Source of the DNA: Flavobacterium sp. 5
GTDB lineage: Bacteria; Bacteroidota; Bacteroidia; Flavobacteriales; Flavobacteriaceae
Length of the DNA: 64,000 nt
Assembly (NCBI RefSeq): GCF_002813295.1
Contig: NZ_PHUE01000001.1
Coordinates: 868,001 to 932,000 of the forward strand
Direction: 5' to 3'
The position numbers were made by a program, and so were the translations under genes. The notes below the pieces were generated by a model. That model was not told the DNA's origin, made no database searches, and was given only the letters and a program-made list of their open reading frames with translations. Within the stretch, counting starts at the first letter, position 1, and every line of letters starts with the position of its first letter. Shown here in pieces: positions 1 to 8,998 of the stretch.

Positions 1-138
1 GAAATAGCTTTTAAACTAAATTATTCCAGTGTTGCTCATTTAAGTTCACAATTTAAAAACACAACTGGTATAACGCCTTCTGCCTTTCAAAGAATTATAA
101 CTAAACGAAGGGAAATTGCCACCAAAAATAAAAACTAA
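1..138 (+). CDS. AraC-family transcriptional regulator, C-terminal end (partial)
   Basis: Only the last 45 codons and the TAA stop are in the window; the gene enters from the left edge. The reading frame starting at base 1 gives EIAFKLNYSSVAHLSSQFK followed by TGITPSAFQRI. This matches the second helix-turn-helix of AraC/XylS DNA-binding domains, including the conserved 'F...TG.TP..F/YR' end. The protein should be a cytoplasmic DNA-binding regulator; its sensory N-terminus is not visible. It ends 3 bases before the response regulator at 142, so the two may be cotranscribed. Target genes cannot be inferred from this fragment. Confidence 0.8.
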   Translation, partial: EIAFKLNYSSVAHLSSQFKNTTGITPSAFQRIITKRREIATKNKN

Positions 139-141
139 CAC

Positions 142-585
142 ATGCACGATTCTATACTTATCACACTAGCAGACGACGATGAAGACGATAGATTGTTTTT
201 CACAGATGCTTTTGAAGAATTAAAAATCAATACAATTGTCAACACGGTAAATAACGGAAGAGAATTATTAAACTTTTTAAATCATCCTGAAACCATTTTA
301 CCAAACATTGTTTTTTTAGATTTAAATATGCCTATTCTAAACGGAATTGAATGCTTGAAAGAAATAAAATTAAATGACAAGTTTAATGACATTGTTATAG
401 CAATATATTCTACCTCATCATCAGATCAAGATGTGGAAGATACATTTGTTTTGGGTGCCAATATTTACATTAAAAAACCAAGTCATTTTGATGATTTAAA
501 AAAAATATTAACAAATATTGTCACTGTCAATTGGCAATATCACACTAGTGGTTTAAACAAAGATAATTTTTTACTTCGATTATAA
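142..585 (+). CDS. single-domain response regulator (CheY/Rcp1-like receiver)
   Basis: A 147-residue protein made of one receiver (REC) domain with no output domain. Visible hallmarks are the acidic cluster ADDDEDD (residues 10-16), the phospho-acceptor D60 in FLDLNMP, the switch residue T91 in IYSTSS, and K112 in the KKP motif. Stand-alone receivers of this Rcp1 type usually take phosphate from a PAS or phytochrome-like histidine kinase and act by protein-protein contact. The kinase at 691 carries the matching type of HisKA domain and lies 105 bases downstream, so it is the natural partner (inference). The ATG follows the AraC-type stop by 3 bases, which suggests one transcript. Confidence 0.9.
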   Translation: MHDSILITLADDDEDDRLFFTDAFEELKINTIVNTVNNGRELLNFLNHPETILPNIVFLDLNMPILNGIECLKEIKLNDKFNDIVIAIYSTSSSDQDVEDTFVLGANIYIKKPSHFDDLKKILTNIVTVNWQYHTSGLNKDNFLLRL

Positions 586-690
586 TCCAATTATAATTTC
601 ATGAAATGAACATGACCTAAAATTGGTCGTAAATATGAATGTAGATATGCAAATTACATATGACCAATAAAAAATAATTATTATCTACAT

Positions 691-2907
691 ATGAAATACA
701 TCAGAAATAAGTCTTCCATTTATCACAAAATTATATTTACAATAAGTCTTTTTATACTATTTTTTATTAGCGTACTTACTGTAAAACACATCAAAAATAT
801 TTCAAATTCTACAAAACTACTCATGCATACGTATGAAGTAAATCTGGAATTGGAACATTTATACTCCAATATAAAGGATTCTGAAAACGACATGAGAGGT
901 TATATAATCTCAAAAGACAATATTTATTTAATCCTTTATAAAATCGATATAAAAAATATAAACAAGTCTTTTTCAATAGTTAAAAAACTAACTAAAAACA
1001 ATGTTAATCAACAAGAAAATTTAGAATCATTATATAAAATAGTCAACAAAAGATCAGAACACATAGCCAAATATTCGAATCTAGACAAAAATATTGATTT
1101 CTTAAAAAACTATGATTTCAAAAAGAATTTCAAAGAAAGTAGTAATCTTTTAATTGACATTAGAATCAAATTAAATGACATGGTTCACAATGAACAGTCA
1201 AATTTAACTCTACAAAATTCTTTATATGACAAGCAAATATATTTTACTCCAATCATCACATTAGGAATACTTTTTACAACCCTTTTACTTCTAATTTTTA
1301 CATATTATAAAACTACAAAAGACATAGATAAAGTTCAGGCTGCAAATGTTAAATTGAATAAGTCTCAATTTTTAAGTTATCAAGCAGAAATCATTTCGGA
1401 GTTTGGTACCTGGGAATGGAATTTTAACTCTAGTGAAATAATCTATTCCGATAATTTATATCGAATATTGGGAGTTGAACCTAAATCTTTTGAAGCAAAC
1501 CAAGATAATTTCATGAAGTTTGTACATCCAGAAGATGTAGAAATAGTAAATACGATTTTCGAAAATATTATTGTAGACGAAAATTTACAACATACTCACT
1601 TTAGAATTATTAGACCCGACAACACCATTCGTATGCTTCGTTCTGTTGGAAAATTGTTTACTGACAATCTGGGAAATAAAACAATTCTAGGAGTAACAAA
1701 TGATATTACAGATGAGCATGCTAAAAATGAACTATTAAAAAGCAATTATGATGATTTACTTAAGGTTAATAACCAACTAAAAATATTTGATGAATCAAGC
1801 AAACAATCAGAAATTCTTGGAAAATATGGTAGTTGGATCCTAAACTTCAACACCTTGAAAATCAATTATTCAGACAATAGATACAGATTATTAGGTTATG
1901 AACCTCAAGAATTTGAACCATCTATAGATAATTTATTTAGCTATGTTCATCCAGAAGATAAGAAAACAGTTGACAAAGCATTTAAAAAGGCTATGATTTC
2001 AATGGAGCTCCCTTCTATAAACTACAGAGTAATTACTAAAGATGGGAGAATTAGAAATTTTAGAACTATTGCAAAATCATATATTGATTTAAGTGGCACA
2101 CAAAATATGATTGGAACCACTCGAGATGTTACCGAAGATTATAATAAAAGCTTACAATTAAAACAGCGAAATATAGAATTACAAAAACATGTAAAAGAAT
2201 TAAATGATTTCAACCAAGTAGCCAGTCACGATTTACAAGAACCTTTACGGAAAATTCAAACTTTTATTTCTCGAATTAATGAGAAAGAAAAAGAAAACAT
2301 CACTGATATTGGTAAAGAATATTTATCAAGAATGGAAATAGCTTCCGAAAGAATGCGCGTATTAATCAATGATTTACTACAATATTCTAAAGCAAACAGA
2401 TCTGAAAACAATCTTGTAAAAACAAATTTAAATGAAACATTAAGAGATAGTTTAGCCGAATTATCTCAAAATATAGAAGATAAAAAAGCTGTAATTAATT
2501 ATACTGAGCTACCTACAATTAATGCTATTCCTTTTCAAATGCAACAGCTTTTCTCTAACTTATTGAGTAATTCATTAAAATATTCAAAAACAAATACAGT
2601 CCCAATAATTAGTATTGATTACTCTGAAATTACAGCAAAAACAGAAGTTGTTTTAAACGATAAAAGCACTAAAAAATATTATAAAATAAATTTCACAGAC
2701 AATGGGATAGGTTTTGAGCAAGAATTTTCTAAAAAAATATTCCTACTGTTCAACCGTCTTCATGGCAAGACTGAATACCATGGAACTGGTGTAGGACTGG
2801 CCATTTGCGAAAAAATAGTAGAAAACCATAAAGGTTTAATTTTTGCAAATAGTAAACCAAATGAAGGAGCAATATTTACTATTTATTTTCCTGTTCCTAT
2901 TTCATAG
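691..2907 (+). CDS. membrane sensor histidine kinase with CHASE3-like and two PAS domains
   Basis: A 738-residue inner-membrane sensor kinase. Order by eye: membrane segment ~12-30; a periplasmic helical CHASE3-like sensor ~35-180 containing DSENDMRGYIISKD; second membrane segment ~186-208; two PAS/PAC domains (~232-345 and ~370-480); a HisKA domain with phospho-accepting H513 in ASHDLQEPLRKI; and a HATPase domain with N-box N623/N627, G1 box DNGIGF (670-675) and G2 box GTGVGL (698-703). All catalytic motifs are present, so the kinase should be active. The ASHDLQEPLRKI type of HisKA is common in phytochrome-like kinases that signal to CheY-like receivers such as the one at 142. The signal sensed is unknown. 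No Shine-Dalgarno site is apparent. Confidence 0.93.
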   Translation: MKYIRNKSSIYHKIIFTISLFILFFISVLTVKHIKNISNSTKLLMHTYEVNLELEHLYSNIKDSENDMRGYIISKDNIYLILYKIDIKNINKSFSIVKKLTKNNVNQQENLESLYKIVNKRSEHIAKYSNLDKNIDFLKNYDFKKNFKESSNLLIDIRIKLNDMVHNEQSNLTLQNSLYDKQIYFTPIITLGILFTTLLLLIFTYYKTTKDIDKVQAANVKLNKSQFLSYQAEIISEFGTWEWNFNSSEIIYSDNLYRILGVEPKSFEANQDNFMKFVHPEDVEIVNTIFENIIVDENLQHTHFRIIRPDNTIRMLRSVGKLFTDNLGNKTILGVTNDITDEHAKNELLKSNYDDLLKVNNQLKIFDESSKQSEILGKYGSWILNFNTLKINYSDNRYRLLGYEPQEFEPSIDNLFSYVHPEDKKTVDKAFKKAMISMELPSINYRVITKDGRIRNFRTIAKSYIDLSGTQNMIGTTRDVTEDYNKSLQLKQRNIELQKHVKELNDFNQVASHDLQEPLRKIQTFISRINEKEKENITDIGKEYLSRMEIASERMRVLINDLLQYSKANRSENNLVKTNLNETLRDSLAELSQNIEDKKAVINYTELPTINAIPFQMQQLFSNLLSNSLKYSKTNTVPIISIDYSEITAKTEVVLNDKSTKKYYKINFTDNGIGFEQEFSKKIFLLFNRLHGKTEYHGTGVGLAICEKIVENHKGLIFANSKPNEGAIFTIYFPVPIS

Positions 2908-3010
2908 GAATAGGAAAATAAATTTTATGTGGAAATGATATAAGACTGAATATAAATTATATAATACTTTTTTACTTATTCATGTAGAACTTTGTAACAA
3001 AACAAAGGCG

Positions 3011-3562
3011 ATGAAAAAGCTAATAATCCCACAATACATTTTCTACAATTTACTCTTACTTATCACAATCATTTGTATACTATCTTGTACCTATCAAGAA
3101 AAACAATACACCGATTCTATTTATAAAATGGAATCACCAAAAGAAGATCCTATAATTGATTTTAACACCATAGATCGTTTGAATGAATCAAATCAAAAAA
3201 TCATTGAGCTTTCGAGCATATCATTAAGATCAACTAAGAATTTAAAAGCACTACATCTACTTTTAAAAATAAAAATAGACAATCAAAAGATTAATTCTGA
3301 TTTTAAAAAATTAACAAGCGATAATTTAATAATCATTCCTAAACTTAGTTATCAAATTGATATACATGATGACTCTATAAATAATAAAAGCTCTGGCTTA
3401 TACATTATAAAAAAATTAGAAACTGAAATTAAAAATCAAATTATCGCATTTGATTGTATCGAAAAAAACACTCAAAATATTGATTTTAAAATATTTTCGA
3501 TACAATCAAAGAGAAAATTGTACGCCAACAATGATGCATTAAAAACACTTTTAAGTAATTAA
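3011..3562 (+). CDS. putative lipoprotein, possibly divergent DUF4142
   Basis: A 183-residue protein with a lipoprotein signal: positive start, hydrophobic stretch, and a lipobox ending LSC near residue 26. It should be lipid-anchored in the cell envelope. The mature part is helical and rich in K, I, N and S. The stretch KALHLLLKIKIDNQKINSDF followed by KKLTSDNLIIIPK faintly resembles the DUF4142 (ferritin-like) pattern of D-H-x-K-A-N...L...A...P, but the match is weak and only a suggestion. The stop is one base before the YihY start codon, so the two are almost certainly cotranscribed. No function can be assigned. Confidence 0.7.
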   Translation: MKKLIIPQYIFYNLLLLITIICILSCTYQEKQYTDSIYKMESPKEDPIIDFNTIDRLNESNQKIIELSSISLRSTKNLKALHLLLKIKIDNQKINSDFKKLTSDNLIIIPKLSYQIDIHDDSINNKSSGLYIIKKLETEIKNQIIAFDCIEKNTQNIDFKIFSIQSKRKLYANNDALKTLLSN

Positions 3563-3563
3563 A

Positions 3564-4535
3564 ATGAAATATTACAAACAATATATTATTTCATTATTTA
3601 AGGTCGTGAAAAATGCTTTCAACGGTTTCTCTGAACATAAAGTCATGAAGATGAGCGCTGCTTTGTCCTATACTACAATGTTTTCAATGGGACCATTACT
3701 CTTGGTTATTTTATTTTTATCAGATTTTTTTTGGGGAAGAGAAGCAACAGAAGGAACAATTTATAATCAAATTAAAAACTTTGTAGGTCCATCAAGTGCT
3801 GCACAGATTCAAACAATAATTGAAAATTTAGCCATATCTGACAAAGGTAATATGGCTGGATTAATAGGCGTCATAACATTATTGATAGGTGCAACATCCG
3901 TTTTTGCAGAAATTCAAGATTCAATTAACACAATATGGGGTATTAAACCTAAAAAGCAATCAGGATTTTGGCTATACATCAAAGCACGCTTACTATCATT
4001 TGGCGTAATAGGTAGCTTCGGATTTATATTATTGGTTTCATTAGGAATTTCGACGATAATGGACACATTGAGTAATCGTTTTTTTTCTCAATTTTCAAAC
4101 TCCTTGTTTTATATTATTTACATCATCAATAACGCAATGACATTTACTGTTATTTCATTATTATTTGGAGCCATTTTTACTATCCTACCAGATGCTGAAA
4201 TAAAATGGAGGCAAGTTCAATTAGCTTCTTTCACAACTGCTATATTATTTATGGCAGGTAAATTTTTAATTTCATTTTATATTTCGAACTCTAATATTCA
4301 AAATGTTTACGGAACAGCAGGTTCATTTGTGGTATTAATGATTTGGGTTTACTATTCCTCTGTTATACTTTATTTTGGTGCTGAGTTTGCGAAGAGTTAT
4401 GCACTACAATTTTCCAGCGATATTATTCCATCAAAATTTGCAGATTTAGTTCATTTTGTAGAAATCGTTTCGGATGAGCCAACACTTCAAAAAGCAGAAA
4501 AAGAGTTCAAGGTGATTAAAGAGCAGAATCTCTAA
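3564..4535 (+). CDS. YihY/virulence factor BrkB family membrane protein
   Basis: A 323-residue polytopic inner-membrane protein of the YihY (UPF0761/BrkB) family. It shows about six hydrophobic segments, the conserved N-terminal KMSAALSYTTMFSMGPLLL (roughly residues 29-47), and the family pattern GATSVFAEIQDSINTIW in the middle. Despite old labels as 'RNase BN' the function is unknown; family members are treated as membrane proteins of unclear role. It starts one base after the preceding lipoprotein gene and is followed by a strong intrinsic terminator at 4565, so it closes a two-gene transcript. Confidence 0.9.
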   Translation: MKYYKQYIISLFKVVKNAFNGFSEHKVMKMSAALSYTTMFSMGPLLLVILFLSDFFWGREATEGTIYNQIKNFVGPSSAAQIQTIIENLAISDKGNMAGLIGVITLLIGATSVFAEIQDSINTIWGIKPKKQSGFWLYIKARLLSFGVIGSFGFILLVSLGISTIMDTLSNRFFSQFSNSLFYIIYIINNAMTFTVISLLFGAIFTILPDAEIKWRQVQLASFTTAILFMAGKFLISFYISNSNIQNVYGTAGSFVVLMIWVYYSSVILYFGAEFAKSYALQFSSDIIPSKFADLVHFVEIVSDEPTLQKAEKEFKVIKEQNL

Positions 4536-4564
4536 TAAAAATCGAATTTGTGATGAATAGTATT

Positions 4565-4594
4565 AAACTTCCTTAATTAAGGAAGTTTTTTTTT
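4565..4594 (+). terminator. intrinsic terminator after the yihY-type gene
   Basis: A perfect 10-bp stem (AAACTTCCTT, 4565-4574, with AAGGAAGTTT, 4579-4588), loop AATT, and a T run to 4594. It ends the unit that starts at 3011. Confidence 0.9.
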
Positions 4595-4715
4595 ATTTCA
4601 TTTCTTACAATTTTTTATAATGGTAATTATATAAAACATCAAAAATATAATGTAACATAAAACAAGGTCTTCGGTTGCAACTTTGTAATATAGAACTTAA
4701 CAAAAAATAAAAAGT

Positions 4716-5366
4716 ATGAAAAACCAAATCAAATATTTAGCCGCTATTGCTTTTACTGGGTTATCATTAGCCAATATTCAGGCACAAACAAATTCTTCAA
4801 ATGAACCACAATTTGGGATAAAAGGAGGAGTTAATTTTTCTAATATATATTCTACAGAAGTTGATGACAATAATGTCCTTACTAGTTTTAATGCTGGTGT
4901 TTATGCTTCATTCCCTGTTGGTGATATCCTTTCAATACAGCCCGAAGTTTTATATAGTAGAAAAGGTGGTGAATTGACTTATGACAATGCAATCACATCA
5001 GGAAAAACACAATTTAAATTGAATTATATAGAAGTTCCTATCCTACTAAAAGTAAATATAACTGACAATTTGAATGTTCAAGCGGGTCCTTATTTTGCTT
5101 ATTTAATTGATTCAAAAGTAAGTAATGATGCCAATGGAGATGCATTAGATTTTGAAGACTCCTATAGTAATGATGATTTCAACAAATTCGACGTTGGAAT
5201 CTCAGGTGCTATTGGATTCGATTTTAATTCAATAGGAATTGGAGCTCGTTATAATTATGGATTTACAACTATAGGAAAAGAAAGAAACATTGCTGGCACA
5301 ACATACACTATACCTGATGGAAAAAACAGTAGTTTAAGTCTGTATCTATCTTATAAATTAAATTAA
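4716..5366 (+). CDS. outer-membrane beta-barrel protein (porin family, PorT-like fold)
   Basis: A 216-residue secreted protein. Residues 1-23 form a signal peptide with an A-Q-A cleavage zone. The mature part has alternating hydrophobic/polar strands and the FGIKGGVNFSNI pattern at its start, typical of the OMP_b-brl_2 small-barrel families of Bacteroidota. LSIQPEVLYSRKGG and the terminal LYLSYKLN strand fit an eight-stranded barrel. Its role is unknown; such proteins often appear near envelope-stress genes. An AACTTTGTAA box at 4679-4688, shared with the region before 3011, may be part of its promoter. The small membrane protein at 5392 starts 25 bases downstream and may share the transcript. 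Confidence 0.85.
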   Translation: MKNQIKYLAAIAFTGLSLANIQAQTNSSNEPQFGIKGGVNFSNIYSTEVDDNNVLTSFNAGVYASFPVGDILSIQPEVLYSRKGGELTYDNAITSGKTQFKLNYIEVPILLKVNITDNLNVQAGPYFAYLIDSKVSNDANGDALDFEDSYSNDDFNKFDVGISGAIGFDFNSIGIGARYNYGFTTIGKERNIAGTTYTIPDGKNSSLSLYLSYKLN

Positions 5367-5391
5367 TCACTAATCTTTAAAAATAGAAATC

Positions 5392-5551
5392 ATGTCAAAT
5401 TTATTATACTTAATAGCAGTTGTATTGGTAATATCCTGGGCATTAGGCTTTTTTGTTTACAGTGCAGGATCTATAATACAATATTTTATTAGTAATTGCA
5501 ATAATCGCAATCTTACTAAGAATAATAGACGGAAGAGGAATTTCAAAATAA
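5392..5551 (+). pseudogene. lmo0937-family small membrane protein, frameshifted by one extra base
   Basis: The first 30 or so codons read MSNLLYLIAVVLVISWALGF and continue FVYSAGSII, the usual start of the lmo0937-type membrane peptide (~50 residues). After that the same frame becomes a basic, unrelated tail that ends only at 5580. Removing one A at about 5480-5481 restores HILLVIAIIAILLRII and a stop at 5549-5551, giving a 52-residue protein of normal family length with two hydrophobic segments. The break is seen directly; whether it is a real mutation or a base-calling error is unknown. If the unshifted frame is translated it makes a 62-residue protein that runs into the start of the YtxH gene (5570). 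Confidence 0.75.
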
Positions 5552-5569
5552 TATATAAAAAACAAAACT

Positions 5570-5818
5570 ATGAGAGCTGACAAAACAATAATTGGAATTT
5601 TAGGAGGAGTTGCAGTAGGTGCATTATTAGGAGTATTATTTGCACCTGATAAAGGCCAAAATACAAGAAAAAAAATCGCAAAAAAAGGCAACGCTGTAAC
5701 AGATGATTTAAAAGAGAAACTAGACAGTATAACTAATTCTTTCTCTGAAAAATACAATTCTATAGTAAGCAAAAGCGAAGAATTTATCCAAAACGAAAAG
5801 GACAAAGCTAAAGTTTAG
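5570..5818 (+). CDS. YtxH domain-containing protein
   Basis: An 82-residue protein with one N-terminal hydrophobic segment containing GGVAVGALLGVLFAPDKG, followed by TRKKIAKKG and an amphipathic helical tail. This is the YtxH pattern (glycine-rich membrane helix, then LFAP.KG...R). YtxH proteins are small membrane-anchored stress proteins of unknown mechanism. Pairing with an lmo0937-type peptide, a YihY protein and lipoproteins fits a general-stress cluster. It overlaps the read-through tail of the frameshifted gene upstream, but not that gene's repaired frame. Confidence 0.88.
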   Translation: MRADKTIIGILGGVAVGALLGVLFAPDKGQNTRKKIAKKGNAVTDDLKEKLDSITNSFSEKYNSIVSKSEEFIQNEKDKAKV

Positions 5819-5884
5819 TACTTAGAGTCTTTTCTGGTACAGAAAAAAGCATGCAAAATAATTTAACTATTAAAATATACAAAA

Positions 5885-6547
5885 ATGAAAAATTTAAAAA
5901 TAACATTCGCCTTAGTTGCAACCGTAATAGCTTTTGCATCTTGTAAAGATGAAAAACAGGAAAAAGCACAAAAGTCATTGGAAGCTTACAGTAACTATAT
6001 AGATTCTGTAAGCAATATTCAACAAGAAAAAGCCATAGAAAACTGGGCTTTAATTGAAAGTGATTACTCTAGATTAAAATCGGAGGCAGAAATTTCATTA
6101 TCAACGGCAACTGATAAAACAAAACTACAGGACAGCTTAAACACTGCATCTATCAAATACGAAGAATTTAAAACTAACATTTTATCTGAAAAAGAAAAAT
6201 TGGATGCAACTGATTCAAAAACGGTTATTTATAAAACCTTATTTGGACCAAGTTATGTTAGTGATGATATGAAGTTTAATTGGGTAAATAAAGACAACAT
6301 TTTAAGTGTCTATGATAACTTCGTAACAACAGTTCAAAAAAACAAAGATTCTTATTCTCGTGAAGATTGGGATGAAATCAAATTGGTTTATGAAGCCTTA
6401 GATTCAAGAAAAAACACTGTTGAAAAAGAAGGTTTAACGAGTCATGACAATAATAAAATTGCATTACTAAAACTTAAATTTGCACCAATGTACACCGTTA
6501 ATAGAATGGGAGCAAAATCAGAAGAAAATGCTGAGGCAAAAAAATAA
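5885..6547 (+). CDS. putative lipoprotein with helical domain (unknown function)
   Basis: A 220-residue lipoprotein: signal MKNLKITFALVATVIAFASC with the lipid-accepting Cys at residue 20, then a charged helical region with likely coiled-coil content (many K, E, S, L). I do not recognise a catalytic motif; it resembles the DUF6565-type lipoproteins of Flavobacterium from memory only. The C-terminus is rich in E, A and K. It sits at the end of the stress-like cluster and is closed by the bidirectional terminator at 6606. A short hairpin at about 5829-5849 separates it from the YtxH gene. Confidence 0.7.
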   Translation: MKNLKITFALVATVIAFASCKDEKQEKAQKSLEAYSNYIDSVSNIQQEKAIENWALIESDYSRLKSEAEISLSTATDKTKLQDSLNTASIKYEEFKTNILSEKEKLDATDSKTVIYKTLFGPSYVSDDMKFNWVNKDNILSVYDNFVTTVQKNKDSYSREDWDEIKLVYEALDSRKNTVEKEGLTSHDNNKIALLKLKFAPMYTVNRMGAKSEENAEAKK

Positions 6548-6605
6548 TTCAGAGTTTCCCTCATGAATACCAAGTAATTTTATTACTTACAACCTGAGTA
6601 CTATT

Positions 6606-6644
6606 AAAAAAAAAAAAATGAGGTCTTCGCAGACCTCATTTTTT
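6606..6644. terminator. bidirectional terminator between convergent genes
   Basis: The stem ATGAGGTCT (6618-6626) pairs with AGACCTCAT (6631-6639) around the loop TCGC. It is flanked by a run of 13 A on the left and 6 T on the right, so it works in both directions. It lies between the lipoprotein gene (plus) and the OmpA-type gene (minus). Confidence 0.9.
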
Positions 6645-6662
6645 AGTATATAAAAAACAATA

Positions 6663-8873
6663 TTATAATTTTCCTTCGTAAACAGTTCCAACATGAATAA
6701 CTTCTGTTCTTCTGTTTTGAGCTCTACCGGCAGCTGTTTTATTACTAGCAACTGGTTTTGTAGATCCAAATCCTTTATACGCTAAATTTTCAGGATTAAC
6801 ACCTTTAGCAATTAAGGCATCCATTACTACTTTAGCTCTCGCTTCAGAAAGTTTTTGATTTGCTTTTGGATTTCCTACGTTATCAGTATGACCTTCGATA
6901 GAAAATTTAGCATTTGGGTAATTTTTGATAATTTCTTTAATAGCGTCCAATCTTCCATCAGTTTGACCTTTATCAGCACTTTGTAAAACTGCTTTTCCTG
7001 TTACAAAGAAAACAGCTCTCGCCTGAACTTTAAGTTCTTTTAATGCTTCAGCAGTTACTTCAGGACAACCTTTATTACTTGCCGGACCAGGAACAGTAGG
7101 ACAAGCATCTTCTTTATCCGTTACACCGTCTTTATCTGCATCAAGTTCAGGACAACCAGCATTGGCAACCAATCCTTTTTCATTAGGACATTTATCATCT
7201 TTATCAAGTACTGAATCTCCATCAGTATCTGGCCATGGACAACCTTTGTTTTCAACAGGGCCAGCAATAGTAGCACAAGCATCAACATTATCTAGAACAG
7301 TATCTTTATCAGCATCTCCCCAAGGGCATCCTTTATTTTCAACTGGTCCTGCAACAGTAGGACAAGCGTCATCTTTATCTACAACAGAATCAGAATCAGT
7401 GTCTGGCCAAGGGCAACCCTTGTTTTCAACAGGACCTTCAACAGTAGGACACTTATCATCTCTATCCAAAACCTCATCTCTATCTGTATCTTTAAATTTC
7501 TTTTCATATACTGGAACTTTGAAACCAAAATATACATCTGCACCTCTTGATTCTTTAGAAAATGCATTTGTAAGCAATGAACTCGAACCAACAAATAGTG
7601 GCCCAAAACGCAATCCTGTTCCTACTTGCATTCCACTATATTCCATATAATTTATTGGTAACGAAAAAGTAAACCATCTTGTTTCATAACGAGGAGTCAA
7701 CATCCATGTATTTTGTGAATGTGTTTTATTTAAAGATTGTTTATCTACTAAACTTAGATTTCCAGTCATATTTAAATAAAACTTCTTGTACATATTCCAA
7801 TCAGCATCTACATGTAACATGGTAGGCAAATTGGTTTTAGAATCTTTATAAGTAGTAACTGGAGCACCATAATGTTCTTCTAAAAAATCTCCTAAATTAT
7901 CAAAATCAGAATCCTTAATATCCTGTGCCGAAACTGCACCATTAACATTATATACATCATATCTCATGTTCTTGTAATTGATATAACCAATATCTGTAAC
8001 AGACACACCAAAACGCAATTTGTATTTATTCAAATCTCTAAAATTATTATCACTCGCTTTAGCTCTGCTCAAATCATAAGATTCATAATCTGGTCTCCAC
8101 TCATATACCAAACCTAAGTCTGCTCCAATTCCTTTGGAATCAGGATTGAATTTCACATCCTCATTCCCTACAATAAAATCTGGTGTACTTCCTATAGTTA
8201 TTGTCCCTGTTGTTACTAAAGGACTTGTTACAGGATCACCACTTTGAAAAAAACCAGCCGAAACATTATCTCCATCAACAAAAGAATTAACACCACCTAT
8301 TAAATATTTAGCTGTTAAACCTCCTTTAAGGAAATGTTGTTTACTTTGCCACAAAACGGCAGCATACGAAGCTCCTATTTCACCCCATGAATGTCCAACG
8401 GCTTGTGGATTTCCTAAATCAATTGGAGCAAAACTATCCGCACCATCAAAACCGTCTGAAAATCGGTTAATTAATTCTCCATTTATATTATCCACGTTTA
8501 CAATTGCTCTCGCTCTTGTATAAATAGCAATAGTGTGTTTTGGAGCTATATTAAACATAAATGAAGGCCCCATAATATCCGAATAGATGATTCCACCATT
8601 ATTTTTGGTAGGAGTCTTGACACCGTCCTTGTCAAAATCATAAGAACTACTTGTCAAATCAAACAAACTGGCACCGTAGTAATCATTGTTTAATGAACTA
8701 CTTGTAGAAAATATATTAATATCTGTTTTGAAACGAGAATCTGCAATCGAAGCTGGATTAAAAATAACTCCCTGAATTCCAGCATAGTTATCTGGAATAT
8801 ACCCCATATAGGATTGAGCATTTGCTTTTGCAGCTAAAACTAAAAATATCAAAAGAAGTATTTTTTTGTTCAT
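6663..8873 (-). CDS. OmpA-family outer-membrane protein with DUF5723-like barrel and thrombospondin type 3 repeats
   Basis: A 736-residue envelope protein. A signal peptide (1-20, ending ANAQ) is followed by a DUF5723-like beta-rich region (about 25-455). Then come five calcium-binding thrombospondin type 3-like repeats (about 461-604; pattern DxDxDxVxDxxDxCP...GPVxNKGCP) and an OmpA peptidoglycan-binding domain (about 625-735) with IEGHTDNVG, LSEARAKVV and NRRTEV. It should tie the outer membrane to peptidoglycan. I place the start at 8873 because the signal peptide begins there; an in-frame upstream start at 8945 would lie inside the candidate promoter at 8924-8953. The Asp-rich repeats differ slightly: the third reads ACATIAGP instead of ACPTVAGP. 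Confidence 0.92.
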   Translation of the reverse strand: MNKKILLLIFLVLAAKANAQSYMGYIPDNYAGIQGVIFNPASIADSRFKTDINIFSTSSSLNNDYYGASLFDLTSSSYDFDKDGVKTPTKNNGGIIYSDIMGPSFMFNIAPKHTIAIYTRARAIVNVDNINGELINRFSDGFDGADSFAPIDLGNPQAVGHSWGEIGASYAAVLWQSKQHFLKGGLTAKYLIGGVNSFVDGDNVSAGFFQSGDPVTSPLVTTGTITIGSTPDFIVGNEDVKFNPDSKGIGADLGLVYEWRPDYESYDLSRAKASDNNFRDLNKYKLRFGVSVTDIGYINYKNMRYDVYNVNGAVSAQDIKDSDFDNLGDFLEEHYGAPVTTYKDSKTNLPTMLHVDADWNMYKKFYLNMTGNLSLVDKQSLNKTHSQNTWMLTPRYETRWFTFSLPINYMEYSGMQVGTGLRFGPLFVGSSSLLTNAFSKESRGADVYFGFKVPVYEKKFKDTDRDEVLDRDDKCPTVEGPVENKGCPWPDTDSDSVVDKDDACPTVAGPVENKGCPWGDADKDTVLDNVDACATIAGPVENKGCPWPDTDGDSVLDKDDKCPNEKGLVANAGCPELDADKDGVTDKEDACPTVPGPASNKGCPEVTAEALKELKVQARAVFFVTGKAVLQSADKGQTDGRLDAIKEIIKNYPNAKFSIEGHTDNVGNPKANQKLSEARAKVVMDALIAKGVNPENLAYKGFGSTKPVASNKTAAGRAQNRRTEVIHVGTVYEGKL

Positions 8874-8923
8874 AAACATTGATTTTAAATTTAAGATAAA
8901 ATATTGGCTTTTATTTTTTAAGA

Positions 8924-8953
8924 CAAAATTAACAAAAAAAAGCACTTAACAAA
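8924..8953 (-). promoter_or_regulatory. candidate promoter of the OmpA-type gene
   Basis: On the minus strand: TTTG (8953-8950), 18 bases, TAATTTTG (8931-8924). This fits the Bacteroidota consensus TTTG-N19-TAnnTTTG and would give a leader of about 45 bases before the start at 8873. Confidence 0.6.
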
Positions 8954-8975
8954 GACTAATCTTTAATTAAGTGCT
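8933..8975 (-). terminator. intrinsic terminator after prfA
   Basis: AGCACTTAA (8941-8949) pairs with TTAAGTGCT (8967-8975). An inner stem AAAGA/TCTTT (8951-8955/8960-8964) closes a CTAA loop. The A run at 8933-8940 is the U tract for minus-strand transcription, so it terminates prfA. It overlaps the promoter of the next gene. Confidence 0.8.
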
Positions 8976-8998
8976 ACTCCTTTTTGGGTATTTTTTAT

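Noticed and set aside
7162..7650. Plus-strand open frame inside the OmpA-type gene
   Set aside because: It is the shadow of the thrombospondin type 3 repeats on the other strand; the periodic Ser-rich peptide is a by-product.
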